The notes under the pieces: model-generated
Seen by the model: only the letters and a program-made list of their open reading frames with translations
What the model was told of the DNA's origin: nothing
The model's database searches: none
Assembly: GCA_021772135.1 (NCBI GenBank)
Contig: JADYXQ010000086.1
Coordinates: forward strand, 1 to 57,542
DNA: 57,542 nucleotides
Source: Candidatus Obscuribacter sp.
GTDB lineage: Bacteria > Cyanobacteriota > Vampirovibrionia > Obscuribacterales > Obscuribacteraceae
Direction: 5' to 3'
Program-made: the position numbers and the translations under genes
Shown here: one piece after another, positions 42,849 through 52,349 of the stretch
Numbering within the stretch: position 1 is the stretch's first letter
Layout: every line of letters begins with the position of its first letter

Positions 42849-44699
42849 ATGCCAGTTGCAATCAGTTGCCAGTCTCTAACCAAGTCATTCAGCGCTCGCC
42901 CACTCTTTCGCGATATCTCGATTACCATCGATGATCGCGAGCGGATTGGTCTGATCGGCCCTAATGGTTCGGGCAAATCTACCCTGCTCAAAATCATGGC
43001 CGGCCTATATGAGCCTGATGCAGGAACAGTTACCACCAGAAAATTTCTCAATATCGCTTATCTGGCGCAAGATAATCCTTATCCACCTGATGCGATTTTA
43101 CGCGATGTCGTAGCCGCGTCATTAGCATCTGAACATATTGAAGAATCTGAGAAGATTAATCGGGCGGAATATACCTTAAGTACTCTTGGCTTTGAAGAAT
43201 TGGACGCGCCGGTTTCATCGCTCTCCGGAGGCTGGCGCAAACGTCTAGCTCTGGCCTGCGCACTGGTTAAAGAGCCTGATTTTCTTTTGCTGGATGAGCC
43301 CACCAACCACCTCGATTTAGAAGGTGTGTTGTGGTTGGAAGATCTTTTAAAATCCGCACCATTTGCTTTTATTCTCGTCAGCCACGATCGCAATTTTCTG
43401 GAGAATGTCACCAACCGTACAGTGGAACTCAACTCCACTTATAAAGATGGTTATCTCAGTTGCAAGGGCCCTTATAGCTCATATCTTGAAGCGCGCGCCG
43501 AATATCTGTCGGCACAAACTAACGAACAACAAGCCCTGGCCAGTAAAATGCGCCGCGAAGTAGCATGGTTGCAGCGTGGCGCCCGCGCCCGTCAAACCAA
43601 GTCGGTGGGCCGTATTCGCGAAGCGGGCAAATTATTTGACGAGTTTGCCGAAGTTAAAGCACGCAATAATATGACCAGCTCGGTCAATATTGATTTTAGT
43701 TCGTCAGGCCGGCGCACCAAAGAGCTTCTGGTGGCCAAGCAAATAGAAAAATCACTCGGTGGTCGCAAACTATTCTCTGGTCTTGATTTAGTTTTAAGCC
43801 CTAAACAGAAATTAGGTCTGGTTGGCACCAATGGCAGTGGCAAGACAACATTGCTGCGCATTCTGGCCGATCAGATTCAACCAGACAAAGGCACAATTAA
43901 AAGAGCCGACCTGCTTAAAATTGTCTGGTTTGATCAAAACCGCGATCAGCTCAATAAAGAAATCACCTTAAAAGAAGCGCTTTGCCCTAGCGGCGATTCG
44001 GTGGTCTATCGCGATCGTCAAATACATGTAATCAGCTGGGCTAAACGGTTTCTCTTCCGCCCTGACCAGCTGCCGATGCCGGTCAGCTATTTGTCAGGTG
44101 GCGAGCAAGCAAGAATTTTAATTGCCCGTTTGATGTTGCAAGAAGCCGATTTGCTGATTCTGGATGAACCGACCAACGATCTCGATATTGCTTCTCTTGA
44201 AGTTCTGGAAGAAAGTCTGGAAGATTTCCCTGGAGCGGTTGTGCTGGTCACACACGATCGCTACATGATCGACACGATTTCAACTACGATTCTTGCCTTA
44301 GACGGTGAAGGCGGCGTGTCATTCTTTGCCGATTATTCGCAGTGGGAATCGACTAGAGGCAGCGGCGGCAAGAATAAGGGTAAGAATAGTTCGGGCTCGG
44401 GCGGTAACTCCAATGGCGTGGGCAACAAGATTGGCAGCTCTACCAGTAGTGTGGCGGTAAAGAATCTCAAAGCCCTCTCCAATAACGAAAAGAAAGAACT
44501 TGATCAGATCAGCGTTAAAGTTGAAGAAGCTGAGCAGGCACTTCAAGCAGTGCGCAAGCGCATGGAAGATCCAAAAGTGTCAGCCAATCACGTCAAGCTG
44601 GCCGAGATGATGGACGAACTGCATAAAGCCGAAACTAATGTAGCCAAAGTTTTTGCCCGCTGGGAAGAACTGGAAGCGCGCCAGGCCGCCAATAAGTAA
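42849..44699 (+). CDS. ABC-F family ATPase (Uup-like)
   Basis: A 616-residue cytoplasmic protein with two ATP-binding cassettes and no membrane segment. The first has Walker A GPNGSGKST, signature LSGGWRKRLAL and Walker B DFLLLDEPTNHLD. The second has GTNGSGKTT, LSGGEQARILI and LLILDEPTNDLD. A linker rich in Gly, Ser, Asn and Lys (about residues 505-540) leads to a C-terminal coiled coil (ELDQISVKVEEAEQALQAVRKRM) as in Uup, which binds DNA or ribosomes. ABC-F proteins act on the ribosome in translation. The substrate state cannot be told from sequence. It sits alone between divergent yaiI-like and downstream genes. Confidence 0.93.
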   Translation: MPVAISCQSLTKSFSARPLFRDISITIDDRERIGLIGPNGSGKSTLLKIMAGLYEPDAGTVTTRKFLNIAYLAQDNPYPPDAILRDVVAASLASEHIEESEKINRAEYTLSTLGFEELDAPVSSLSGGWRKRLALACALVKEPDFLLLDEPTNHLDLEGVLWLEDLLKSAPFAFILVSHDRNFLENVTNRTVELNSTYKDGYLSCKGPYSSYLEARAEYLSAQTNEQQALASKMRREVAWLQRGARARQTKSVGRIREAGKLFDEFAEVKARNNMTSSVNIDFSSSGRRTKELLVAKQIEKSLGGRKLFSGLDLVLSPKQKLGLVGTNGSGKTTLLRILADQIQPDKGTIKRADLLKIVWFDQNRDQLNKEITLKEALCPSGDSVVYRDRQIHVISWAKRFLFRPDQLPMPVSYLSGGEQARILIARLMLQEADLLILDEPTNDLDIASLEVLEESLEDFPGAVVLVTHDRYMIDTISTTILALDGEGGVSFFADYSQWESTRGSGGKNKGKNSSGSGGNSNGVGNKIGSSTSSVAVKNLKALSNNEKKELDQISVKVEEAEQALQAVRKRMEDPKVSANHVKLAEMMDELHKAETNVAKVFARWEELEARQAANK

Positions 44700-44794
44700 A
44701 GTGCTCCATTTTTGTAGATAGATTGAGAATTTCAAAACAGCAATAACTGTTCTGGTTTAATTTCTCGTGTAAACGCTTTGCAACAATGCGGCGC

Positions 44795-44863
44795 CGTGGT
44801 GAAACGCTGTCTGGGGCCATGGGGGAACTTCTTGCCGGGGCAGACGTCTTTTTACTGACCACG
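44795..44863 (+). promoter_or_regulatory. Structured 5' leader before the glycine-zipper gene
   Basis: Nested pairing: CGTGGT (44795-44800) with ACCACG (44858-44863), and GTCTG (44809-44813) with CAGAC (44841-44845). It ends 36 bases before the ATG. It does not match any riboswitch consensus that I can recall. Confidence 0.4.
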
Positions 44864-44899
44864 ACAAATGAGATGGTGTTAGCACCCGAGGACATTTAT

Positions 44900-45502
44900 A
44901 TGTTGAGTCGAAAATTATTTACCGCATCTCTGGCCTTCGCCATGCTAGCTTTGCCAATTGCTCCGGCCTTTGCTCAAACCACGGTTTTGAGCGGTAAGGT
45001 GAACAGCAGCGCTGCCATGCCGCAACTGGTGCGTCAGGTGCCGGTATACGATACCAATACTGTGAGAGTTGTTACTCCCCCAACGCCACGACGAGTTTAT
45101 TCAAGCGGTACTCAAACGAGAACTGTCTATGTAGAAAAACCCGTTTATCGCGAAGTAATTGTCCAGGATAATCGCACCTATTTTCAAAAGCATCCCAAAG
45201 TTAAAGCTGTCTCCATTGGCGCCGGCGTTGGCGCTGGCGCCGGTGCTCTTACCGGTGTGATTTCCGGTAGCGGAGTCGTTCGTGGTGCCGCTATTGGTGC
45301 CGGAACAGGCGCCGGTGTTGGACTGGTGCGCAGCAGCCGAACGATGAAACGCCACCCCATTGCACGTGATACCGCCACTGGTACTCTGGCTGGTTTGGGT
45401 ATTGGTGCCGCGTCCGGCCGGGGCGGCAAACGAGCCCTTACTGGTGCCGGTGTCGGTGCTGCCGTCGGTCTTGGCGTCGGCTTGTTCAAACACCTGAGAT
45501 AA
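44900..45502 (+). CDS. Secreted glycine-zipper protein
   Basis: About 200 residues from ATG 44900, chosen because GAGGA lies 7 bases upstream and a signal peptide begins at once (MLSRKLFTASLAFAMLALPI...APAFA). The C-terminal half consists of alternating small residues with the pattern AGVGAGAGALTGVISGSGVVRGAAIGAGTGAGVGL (45222-45327) and again IGAASG...LTGAGVGAAVGLGVGLF. This is a glycine-zipper region that may form membrane helices in the envelope, as in YMGG-type proteins. The next gene, a TPR lipoprotein, starts 14 bases after its stop, so they are probably co-transcribed. Confidence 0.85.
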   Translation: MLSRKLFTASLAFAMLALPIAPAFAQTTVLSGKVNSSAAMPQLVRQVPVYDTNTVRVVTPPTPRRVYSSGTQTRTVYVEKPVYREVIVQDNRTYFQKHPKVKAVSIGAGVGAGAGALTGVISGSGVVRGAAIGAGTGAGVGLVRSSRTMKRHPIARDTATGTLAGLGIGAASGRGGKRALTGAGVGAAVGLGVGLFKHLR

Positions 45503-45516
45503 CATTGGAGAATACT

Positions 45517-46581
45517 ATGGTTAAGTCTGCAGGTAGCCTGGCACTCGTTTCTTTTGCTCTGGCAACACTGGCTCTCAGTGGATGTTCCAGTGGCGCCAGC
45601 GATATGCGCGCCCAAGCCGAGGCGCAAATTAAAGCAAATAATCTTGCCGATGCGGAAAAGACTCTCAAGCAAGTCTTAGAAAATCAAGAGCGCTCTAGTG
45701 GTGGCAATGAAGTCACTATCGCACCCACGCTTAATGCCCTTGGTAATCTTTATATCAAGCAAGGCAAATACAGCGAAGCCGATGATTTATTCAAGCGGGC
45801 CACGAAACTGCAGCATCAAGCTATGGCACCGCAACTGGTGGCGCTGGCCGAATCTTTAAATGGCCAGGGTCTGTCGCTCACTCAACAAGGCAAATTTCAG
45901 GCGGCTGAACAAACTTTGCAGCAGGCTCTATCACTTCGTGAAGACAACCTGACAGCCGGCGCTTTGCCCATTGCCGAAAGCCAAAATAGCCTGGCGCAGG
46001 TGTATTTTCAAACCGGTCATTATCCGCAGGCAGAGGCGCTGTATAAAGCAGCGCAGTCTATTTATGAAAAGACAAGCGGCGTTGAATCTGCTGATGCCGC
46101 CAATGTGCGCAACAATTTAGCAAGTCTCTATTTTGCTCAAGGCAAATTGCAACAGGCTGAGCCCATATTTAAATGGTCAGTGTCTATTTTCGAACGAGCA
46201 TCCGGTAAAGACAGTCTTGAAGTAGCCAATGCCTGCAATAATCTGGCCGAACTTTATCGTGCCCAGAAAAAATATTCTGAGGCTGAGCCCCTTTACGGCC
46301 GTTCACTTGCTATCTACGAAAAGGTATCTGGTAAAGATAGCCCAGCGGTAGCCACTGCTTGCAATAATCTCGCCATTCTTTATCGCACCCAGGGGCGCTT
46401 CGCCGACGCTGAGCCCCTTTATAAACGAGCAATCGCTATTTATGACAGCAACAGTGGTGTCTCCACACAACAGTTCGCTAATGTACTTGATAATTATGCT
46501 GAGCTGATGCAAGCCACCGGCCGCCCTGCTGAGGCGCAGGCCCTGCGCGCGAAGGCCAATGCCAAAATTGCCCAACGCTAA
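45517..46581 (+). CDS. TPR-repeat lipoprotein
   Basis: A 354-residue protein. The start is ATG 45517 with GGAG 8 bases upstream. The lipoprotein signal ends in the lipobox LSGC. From about residue 35 to the end there are six or seven TPR units of the kinesin-light-chain kind, with 42-residue spacing and recurring phrases such as YSEAEPLYGRSLAIYEKVSGKD, FADAEPLYKRAIAIYD, and the AxANVRNNLA and ACNNLA pattern. TPRs bind partner proteins, so this is a candidate envelope scaffold. A related but broken TPR gene lies at 53535-54103. Confidence 0.92.
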   Translation: MVKSAGSLALVSFALATLALSGCSSGASDMRAQAEAQIKANNLADAEKTLKQVLENQERSSGGNEVTIAPTLNALGNLYIKQGKYSEADDLFKRATKLQHQAMAPQLVALAESLNGQGLSLTQQGKFQAAEQTLQQALSLREDNLTAGALPIAESQNSLAQVYFQTGHYPQAEALYKAAQSIYEKTSGVESADAANVRNNLASLYFAQGKLQQAEPIFKWSVSIFERASGKDSLEVANACNNLAELYRAQKKYSEAEPLYGRSLAIYEKVSGKDSPAVATACNNLAILYRTQGRFADAEPLYKRAIAIYDSNSGVSTQQFANVLDNYAELMQATGRPAEAQALRAKANAKIAQR

Positions 46582-46647
46582 AGATTTGCACTAGAATAGA
46601 ATTGAACTTGAAAAAAACTTTTTTGCATCGGCCTCTAAGCTTATGGT

Positions 46648-48250
46648 TTGCTAGTGGAAAAATTTGCCCAGTCGGCAATTGATGTAATAACACTGGCGTG
46701 CGAAACGAGCGAGGCCTCAGGTTTGAATGCTGTAGGTTCAGAAGTACTGTTGCTTGGTCTGCTCAATTCGCCTGGTCGCTGTTCTGCTCTCCTCATTGAA
46801 TCTGGGCTTGAACAACAACGCACTGCCGAATACATAAAGGCTACTGCATCCGCTACCAGAGCGCATAAGGCGGGCAAACTCCTTCGTCATTTTGAACTGC
46901 CACTGTCTGCCGACGGCCGAAAAATTTTGCTGACCGCTCACGCTGAAACATTGATTGATAAACGAGATTTGATACTCGAAGAACATTTGCTTCTGGCCAT
47001 AATTCGCGAGAAAGAAACTGTGGCGGGTCTGATTCTCAGTCAGATGAAGATTGATTTGCGGCAGTTGCGCAAGCGCGTGCGCGATTCGGCAATGAATAGT
47101 GACGAAGTTGCCGTCACTGGTTCTGAAGGGCTTAACTGGCCTGGAACTATTGCCGCTCGCGCAGAGGCTTATGATTTTAGTCAGTCTAGATTTGTTCGAG
47201 CCGTCAGCACCGTATCTGGTGCCGAGCCGTCTCAACCAGAAATTGAAACATCACTGGCCGTGCGCCTTGAAACTGACGCCTTTTCGACTGACACTGTGCA
47301 GCTTCTGGCTACTGCTCAGCGCATTGCTCTTGGTCAGGAGGTTCAATGTGTTGACGAAGAGCATTTATTTTATGCCGCTTTGTTGCAAAATTCTTCTTAA
47401 AAAGACCAGTTGCTATTATGTGGTGCCAATTTAGACAATGATGGCAAAATAATCGGTGAATTGGCCAGGAAGCATAGTAGCGGGCATTTACCGGCCTCAG
47501 AATCGCTGCGAAATACTATTGGCCATTCTATGGAGCGTGCGCGTTTTTATCAAGCGAAAAAAGTAGAGCCTGTGCATTTCTTCTTTGCTATGGTCGATCT
47601 CAATACTACACCAGCCGCCTTGAGCTTGATGCCGCATTTTGATTTGCGGGCTTTTTTAAATACTATTTTGCCGCAATCGCCCACAGATTTTAAAATAGCC
47701 TCCGCCGGCTTGGACGAGGCCGCATTATTTAAACAACTAGACGGTAAAACCCTGGCAATTCTTCGCCGCGCCAGCGATGAGGCTGCACGCCGGGACAGCA
47801 ATCAGATAGATAGCGAGCATTTGCTCCTGGCTTTGCTGCACATACCTTCTCAGGGCCAGGGCCAGGGCTTATTGCGTTGCTTAATTGATGGTGCGGGTAC
47901 AAAAGGCCCTGCTCGCCCTTTCATTGCAACCCCCTGAGCCCAATCTATGGCGAATGCCCTCCGGCGGCGAGTTTCCCCGAATTATGACCTCGCTCAATAA
48001 CCCGCCGACAAGCAAAACAGGGCCTGCGCCGGTGCTGAGCGGTGACAGTCTGCATTTATTCAATCTGGCCGCTGCATACGCAAATATTGCAGGCACCTTA
48101 ATCATGCCGGAAGATTTACTTTTAGCCCTGCTGGCGGCTCAAATTGGCTCCGGCTTCAGTGCTTTGACGGCTCTCAGTCTTGATCCGGTTGAACTTTACC
48201 GACAGCTCTATCAGGGCAAGAGTCTGGCCTCACCGGTCAAGAGCGCTTGA
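46648..48250 (+). pseudogene. Clp-N repeat protein without ATPase domain, broken by a stop and a frameshift
   Basis: Three segments encode six Clp-N half-domains. Each has an amphipathic helix followed by a D/E-HLLLA-like helix: VGSEVLLLGLL, LEEHLLLAI, VDEEHLFYAALL, VEPVHFFFAMV, IDSEHLLLALL and MPEDLLLALL. The first two and a half repeats are in frame from TTG 46648 to a TAA at 47398-47400. The same frame resumes at once (KDQLLLCGANLD) and runs to 47937. The last repeat is in the +1 frame (seen from 47885). Clp-N domains normally sit on ClpA/B/C ATPases and bind adaptors or substrates, but here there is no ATPase. As read, the product cannot be made whole. Confidence 0.82.
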
Positions 48251-48356
48251 AATGCTGCTTAACGGCGGTTTATCTCAGGCAGTTTGGCTTGTATTCCAGT
48301 AAGCTATGGTCTTCACAGTTAATTGACTTTTAGTCACTTCGGATTCCAATTAGCAA

Positions 48357-49553
48357 ATGCGCTGGCGTTACATCGACAATCAGTCTCAGACCGAAGTGCT
48401 CTATCGCAAGCGCGTTCTTGATCAGATTGAAAACTGGTGGCAACTTTTTGCCAAACGTTCTAAAGAATTTGAATCGCATATTCGCGGCCGCAGACCGCTG
48501 CCCATCGAAGAATTGGCGAACTGGGTCGATGATGGCCTGAACAAAATCAATGATAATTTGCTCTGGGAATTATGGCCGGGTGACGATGACACTTGTCTGT
48601 TCGTTATCACTCCCGAGATGGACCACTACAAAAGGCCGCTGGTAAAAACCATCGTCGAGATGGCTCCTAACCTTGAGGGTTGGTCGTTTCTGCCGGTGCG
48701 GCCGGCACTCAGTGTGGAAGTGCTGGAAACCATTTTTGAATCTCGCACAGGCTTGAGCATTCCAGAAACTAAAGTGGCCTGCTCGCGTTCCAGTCGCAAT
48801 GTTGTTGACGTCACTTTTTTCTCAGACTCTTTCAGCGGCGAAAATGATCGTGAAGACATCGAAACCGCTTACTGCCTCTGCGAATATTTGCTTGGAGAAG
48901 ATACTCTCAACAAATGGATTGGCAATATCATCACGCAAGTAATTAACACCAGTGCCGGTCGTATTGTCAGCCTCTTTGCTCGCGACAAGCAGCTCGATAT
49001 GTCGCACACCAGATCTCTCGCTGAATTTGCTCAAGCGATTGATAAAGTAGTGCTGGAAATTAAAGTACAAATCGATGATGAACCGCTGCGCTTGCAGGCA
49101 ATGCAACAACCTGAGCTGCTCACATTTGATGAAGCGGCAATCAGCGCACCAAGCCGGCGGCGCAGCTTTGTTTCGGCCAAAAAACATATTGTCGAATCGA
49201 TAGTTTTAAACGGCATTTTTTATTCAGAACGTTTTACCAAGCACGCAGAGCGCTTCTGCTATTTGAAAATTACCGGCGACGAATTGCTTATGGCAACCGA
49301 ATGGTTTGTCAAACTTCGCGAGCAGGTAGACGAGAAACTGCGGGCTGGCCAGGCTGGTTGTGTCTTTGGTTATGGTCATGACGTTGAGCATTTGTTTATC
49401 GATCTGGCTGTAGAAAAAATCGAAGAAGCGATTGTGGTTCTACGGAATGTGGCACAACAAGAGAAGCTGCCCGTCAACTCGTGGCTTTTATTCTTCGATA
49501 CTGAGCTGGAGCAAGAGTGGGTCGGATTGTTTGCTGAAACTGTGGCACCTTGA
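48357..49553 (+). CDS. Uncharacterised protein, first gene of a compact cassette
   Basis: A 398-residue soluble protein, mostly helical and acidic, with no signal peptide or membrane segment. The N-terminal 130 residues (FWxxF-like WWQLFAKRSKEFE, then NDNLLWELWPGDDDTCLFVITPEMDHYKRPLVKTIVEMAPNLEGWSFLPVRPAL, positions 48549-48710) resemble an uncharacterised bacterial domain that I have seen but cannot name. The remainder has no recognisable motif. No ribosome site is evident before ATG 48357. The next gene begins 4-37 bases after its stop, depending on the chosen start. Confidence 0.65.
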   Translation: MRWRYIDNQSQTEVLYRKRVLDQIENWWQLFAKRSKEFESHIRGRRPLPIEELANWVDDGLNKINDNLLWELWPGDDDTCLFVITPEMDHYKRPLVKTIVEMAPNLEGWSFLPVRPALSVEVLETIFESRTGLSIPETKVACSRSSRNVVDVTFFSDSFSGENDREDIETAYCLCEYLLGEDTLNKWIGNIITQVINTSAGRIVSLFARDKQLDMSHTRSLAEFAQAIDKVVLEIKVQIDDEPLRLQAMQQPELLTFDEAAISAPSRRRSFVSAKKHIVESIVLNGIFYSERFTKHAERFCYLKITGDELLMATEWFVKLREQVDEKLRAGQAGCVFGYGHDVEHLFIDLAVEKIEEAIVVLRNVAQQEKLPVNSWLLFFDTELEQEWVGLFAETVAP

Positions 49554-49589
49554 TTATTGAGTGCGCGAGTCGAAAAGGTAGAGAGATTT

Positions 49590-50138
49590 GTGATAGAAAA
49601 GCCGCTCTTAATTCTTGACCTTGATGAGACTTTAATTCGCGGTGTCACCGAAGCTCTTGATCGCGCACCGGAGATGGTGCTGGCGCACTACTTTATTTAT
49701 TATCGACCGCACGTGCACGAATTTCTTGCCCATTGTGGTGAGCGCTATACCCTCGGTCTCTGGTCTTCCGCCACAATTAATTACATCGCCCCCATTGCCA
49801 GAGCATTATGGAAAGATTTGCCGGCCCCGCTCTTTGTCTGGGACAGAAGCCGATGTACCGTGCGCTACGACTTTCATAAAGACGAAGAGTACTATGTTAA
49901 AGATTTGCGCAAGGTCGTGGCCAACGGTGTGGAGTTGGCTCAAATGATCATGGTCGACGATGAGTTGCGCAAAGTCTCCTTGCAAAACGCCAACGCTCTT
50001 TGTGTGCGGCCATTTCTGGGAGCCACTGAAGACGATGAACTAGTGCATTTGAGCAAATACCTTGACTCTATATGCAGTGCGCCTGATTTTCGTAAAATAG
50101 ATAAAACTCTCTGGTATCAGTTAAACGGAATTTTTTAA
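49590..50138 (+). CDS. FCP1/NLI-interacting-factor-like HAD phosphatase
   Basis: A 182-residue HAD-superfamily phosphatase. Motif I is LLILDLDETL, with the catalytic Asp pair D-x-D-x-T/L. Motif II is LGLWSSAT, and motif III is the acidic IMVDDELRKVSLQNAN. The spacing and the RPHVHEFLAHCGERYTLGLWSSAT part match the FCP1/SCP (CTD phosphatase) group rather than small-molecule HADs. GTG 49590 is taken as the start because AAGG and GAGAG lie just upstream. TTG 49557 is an alternative without a ribosome site. It is joined to the YwqG gene with no gap. The substrate is unknown, and in a bacterium it is more likely a protein or nucleotide than an RNA polymerase tail. Confidence 0.8.
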   Translation: MIEKPLLILDLDETLIRGVTEALDRAPEMVLAHYFIYYRPHVHEFLAHCGERYTLGLWSSATINYIAPIARALWKDLPAPLFVWDRSRCTVRYDFHKDEEYYVKDLRKVVANGVELAQMIMVDDELRKVSLQNANALCVRPFLGATEDDELVHLSKYLDSICSAPDFRKIDKTLWYQLNGIF

Positions 50139-50984
50139 GTGACAATTTTAAATATCGATGATGTATTGAAGCGGCATAATCTTTCTCACTTTGAAGATCT
50201 TTTTCAAAATCCGGCTTATTCGCTGCGCTTAAAATTTGCTGCGGACAAAACAGAAAAAAGTCTCTCGCGGGCCGGGGGCAGTCCGAGCCTGCCTCCCGCC
50301 TTTGACTGGCCAGTGAGCCGCTCTAAAATTCCGCTGGCATTTTTGTGCCAAATAGGTCTGGGCGATCATAAAGCTTTCAAAAATGCTTACGAACCATTAC
50401 CGTCAAAAGGTCTGCTTTCTTTTTTTTATGACGCCTTTGACGGCCCATGGGGCAACCATATTGACGATAGTCAGGGCTTTCGCGTCTTTTATTTTGAAGA
50501 CCCGGCGGTGTTGAAGATAACTGACGCGCCAGCTAAATTACCGCCTACCTCGGTTTTTGCGCCATGCGCCATTGCTATGCATGAAGAGTTGTCTTATCCG
50601 GCCATCACCGTCGATATGGCCACTCTCAGCTCGGGCGGTTACGAGACTTTTGACGATTACCTTAAGGCAGCCGAAGAAATTTATGGCGATAACGTTATTC
50701 ACCGCATGATGGGTCACGGTCAAGATATCGCCGGCGATTTTAAACTAGATTGTGAAATTGCCAGCACCGGTTTAGAGCTTGACGACGACTTTGATTTCTC
50801 CTCAGCTGAAGGAGCCAAACTGGCGGTGGCATCGGAACAGTGGCTGCTGCTGTTGCAGCTCGACAGCGACGATTTAGCGCAAATGATGTGGGTTGATCAG
50901 GGCCGCCTTTATTTCGCCATTCGCGCCCACGATCTGGCTGCCCGTCGCTTTCACAAAGTGTGGATGACTTGTGAAACACGTTAG
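50139..50984 (+). CDS. DUF1963/YwqG-family protein
   Basis: A 281-residue protein with the family pattern SRAGGSPSLPPAFDWPVSRSKIPLAFLCQIGLGD near the N-terminus, GLLSFFYDAFDGPWGNHIDDSQGFRVFYF, MGHGQDIAGD, and a C-terminal end QWLLLLQLDSDDLAQMMWVDQGRLYFAIRAHDLAARRF (positions 50838-50951). YwqG-type domains are found in uncharacterised proteins and next to toxin/immunity-type genes. The biochemical role is not settled. The start is GTG 50139, immediately after the phosphatase stop, so the two are translationally coupled. Confidence 0.85.
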   Translation: MTILNIDDVLKRHNLSHFEDLFQNPAYSLRLKFAADKTEKSLSRAGGSPSLPPAFDWPVSRSKIPLAFLCQIGLGDHKAFKNAYEPLPSKGLLSFFYDAFDGPWGNHIDDSQGFRVFYFEDPAVLKITDAPAKLPPTSVFAPCAIAMHEELSYPAITVDMATLSSGGYETFDDYLKAAEEIYGDNVIHRMMGHGQDIAGDFKLDCEIASTGLELDDDFDFSSAEGAKLAVASEQWLLLLQLDSDDLAQMMWVDQGRLYFAIRAHDLAARRFHKVWMTCETR

Positions 50985-51023
50985 GCTTTGGCAGTGTAGA
51001 ATCAGTCTGTCAGGGAGGACAAG

Positions 51024-52349
51024 ATGAGTCTCGGTTTGTACTTAAAAGGGCAGTTTGCCTCAGAGCGATTAACCGGGCAACAGCCTCCCATATTCGACCG
51101 CAGAAAGCTTGAAGAGCTTGAGACCTGGCTGACTAACGTTGCTTTTGATGAGCTTGAATGGAGTCAGTGGACTGACGACGACGACGGCAACCCGTGTCTA
51201 ATGGTTTTGCTCCATCCTGGTGCTGAACCAATCATGCTTTCGCCCTGCGAAGACGGCTCACTGTTGGTAGCAGCCGCCACATCGTCTGCCGGGCCTGGCT
51301 ATCACATTTTTGTCTGTGACCTGGTGCGGAAATTATCTCAAGTGCACGGCATCGACTGGGTGGCCGACGATCAAAACGAGTTTGTAGACGAAACCGGCTA
51401 TTTTGAAAGCGGAGATAAGGTCAAGCTCTATAGCGAATTCGAATTATGGATTGGCGCCCTCAGCAAAAGAGTGAAAGAGCTTTCTAAAAATGGTGCCAAA
51501 TTCCATCTGGCTATGCCTTTCGATGGCCACCAGTTTGATGTGCCTGAGCCGATTTTGACACAGTTGGGCCCGCGCTCGCTTGACTGGCTCGATCTGGTTT
51601 CGGCCAAACCTTTATGTGGTCGCGATATTTTTCCCTGGTGGGAGGACGGACATGGTGCCGAATATCACCTCGGTCGGGCGCTCTGCTATATGTGGAACAC
51701 AGTGCGCTGGCGCGAGCCACTCACTGAAAAGGAAGCCGAGCTTTTGGAGCGCATCATGGAGCATCTCGATAGTGCCTACAGCCTTGACCCTGATTTACAA
51801 TATCCGTGGAAAGAATGGGCGCAAGTAATTGATTTTCTCGGTTGCGATTATGAATATGAAGATCAAATCGAGACCATGGCAGAAAAGGCGCTGAATGCAA
51901 AATTAGTTGGCTACCGCCGCCAGGGAGTGCGCAAAAATCTCGGGGGCGGCTGGTCTGTGGGTGTGCCTGGTAATTTTGTGGAAGAACTTGAAGAAGGTCA
52001 AACTTTCCTTGCTTTTGATGAAACCAGAAACGTGCGTGTCACCTGCATGTCGGCCAGCGACAGCAACGGACAAAGCCTCGATGCTTTAGATATTCTGCAG
52101 AAGATTAAAGTGATTGATGATCCTCTCAAGTACGAACACGGGCCGGTGCACGGCCGTGCTTTTTTTGAAAGAGTAGCCGATGAGGAGAGCGCCTTCTGGA
52201 TGTTGCGCGGAGTATCGGCGGCTCATGGCACTTTTTCTCAGATTACCATTTGTTTTGAAACCGAGTCTGAGCAGCTCTGGGCCGTTGAAACATGGAAATC
52301 ACTTGACCACCGCTCTGCTCAGCAAAAACCAGGACGTACCCATGACTAA
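51024..52349 (+). CDS. Uncharacterised protein, cassette gene four
   Basis: A 441-residue acidic soluble protein; GGAGGA precedes ATG 51024. The N-terminal 300 residues are Trp- and acid-rich with no motif I recognise. The C-terminal about 130 residues (GGGWSVGVPGNFVEELEEGQTFLAFDETRNVRVTCMSA..., 51937-52060) have the look of a small alpha/beta domain of the kind found in DcrB- or DUF1795-like proteins, but I cannot confirm this. It overlaps the CorA gene by 8 bases. No signal peptide. Confidence 0.6.
   Translation: MSLGLYLKGQFASERLTGQQPPIFDRRKLEELETWLTNVAFDELEWSQWTDDDDGNPCLMVLLHPGAEPIMLSPCEDGSLLVAAATSSAGPGYHIFVCDLVRKLSQVHGIDWVADDQNEFVDETGYFESGDKVKLYSEFELWIGALSKRVKELSKNGAKFHLAMPFDGHQFDVPEPILTQLGPRSLDWLDLVSAKPLCGRDIFPWWEDGHGAEYHLGRALCYMWNTVRWREPLTEKEAELLERIMEHLDSAYSLDPDLQYPWKEWAQVIDFLGCDYEYEDQIETMAEKALNAKLVGYRRQGVRKNLGGGWSVGVPGNFVEELEEGQTFLAFDETRNVRVTCMSASDSNGQSLDALDILQKIKVIDDPLKYEHGPVHGRAFFERVADEESAFWMLRGVSAAHGTFSQITICFETESEQLWAVETWKSLDHRSAQQKPGRTHD

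Noticed and set aside
44786..44899. Upstream start for the glycine-zipper protein
   Set aside because: The first 38 residues would precede a normal signal peptide, and the ATG at 44900 has its own ribosome site.
45184..45672. 162-residue minus-strand open frame rich in Pro and Ala
   Set aside because: It is the antisense of the glycine-zipper repeat, where GGC/GCC codons keep other frames open.
47398..47400. In-frame TAA as recoded sense codon
   Set aside because: TAA, TAG and TGA all end intact genes in this window, so a reassigned stop is not supported.
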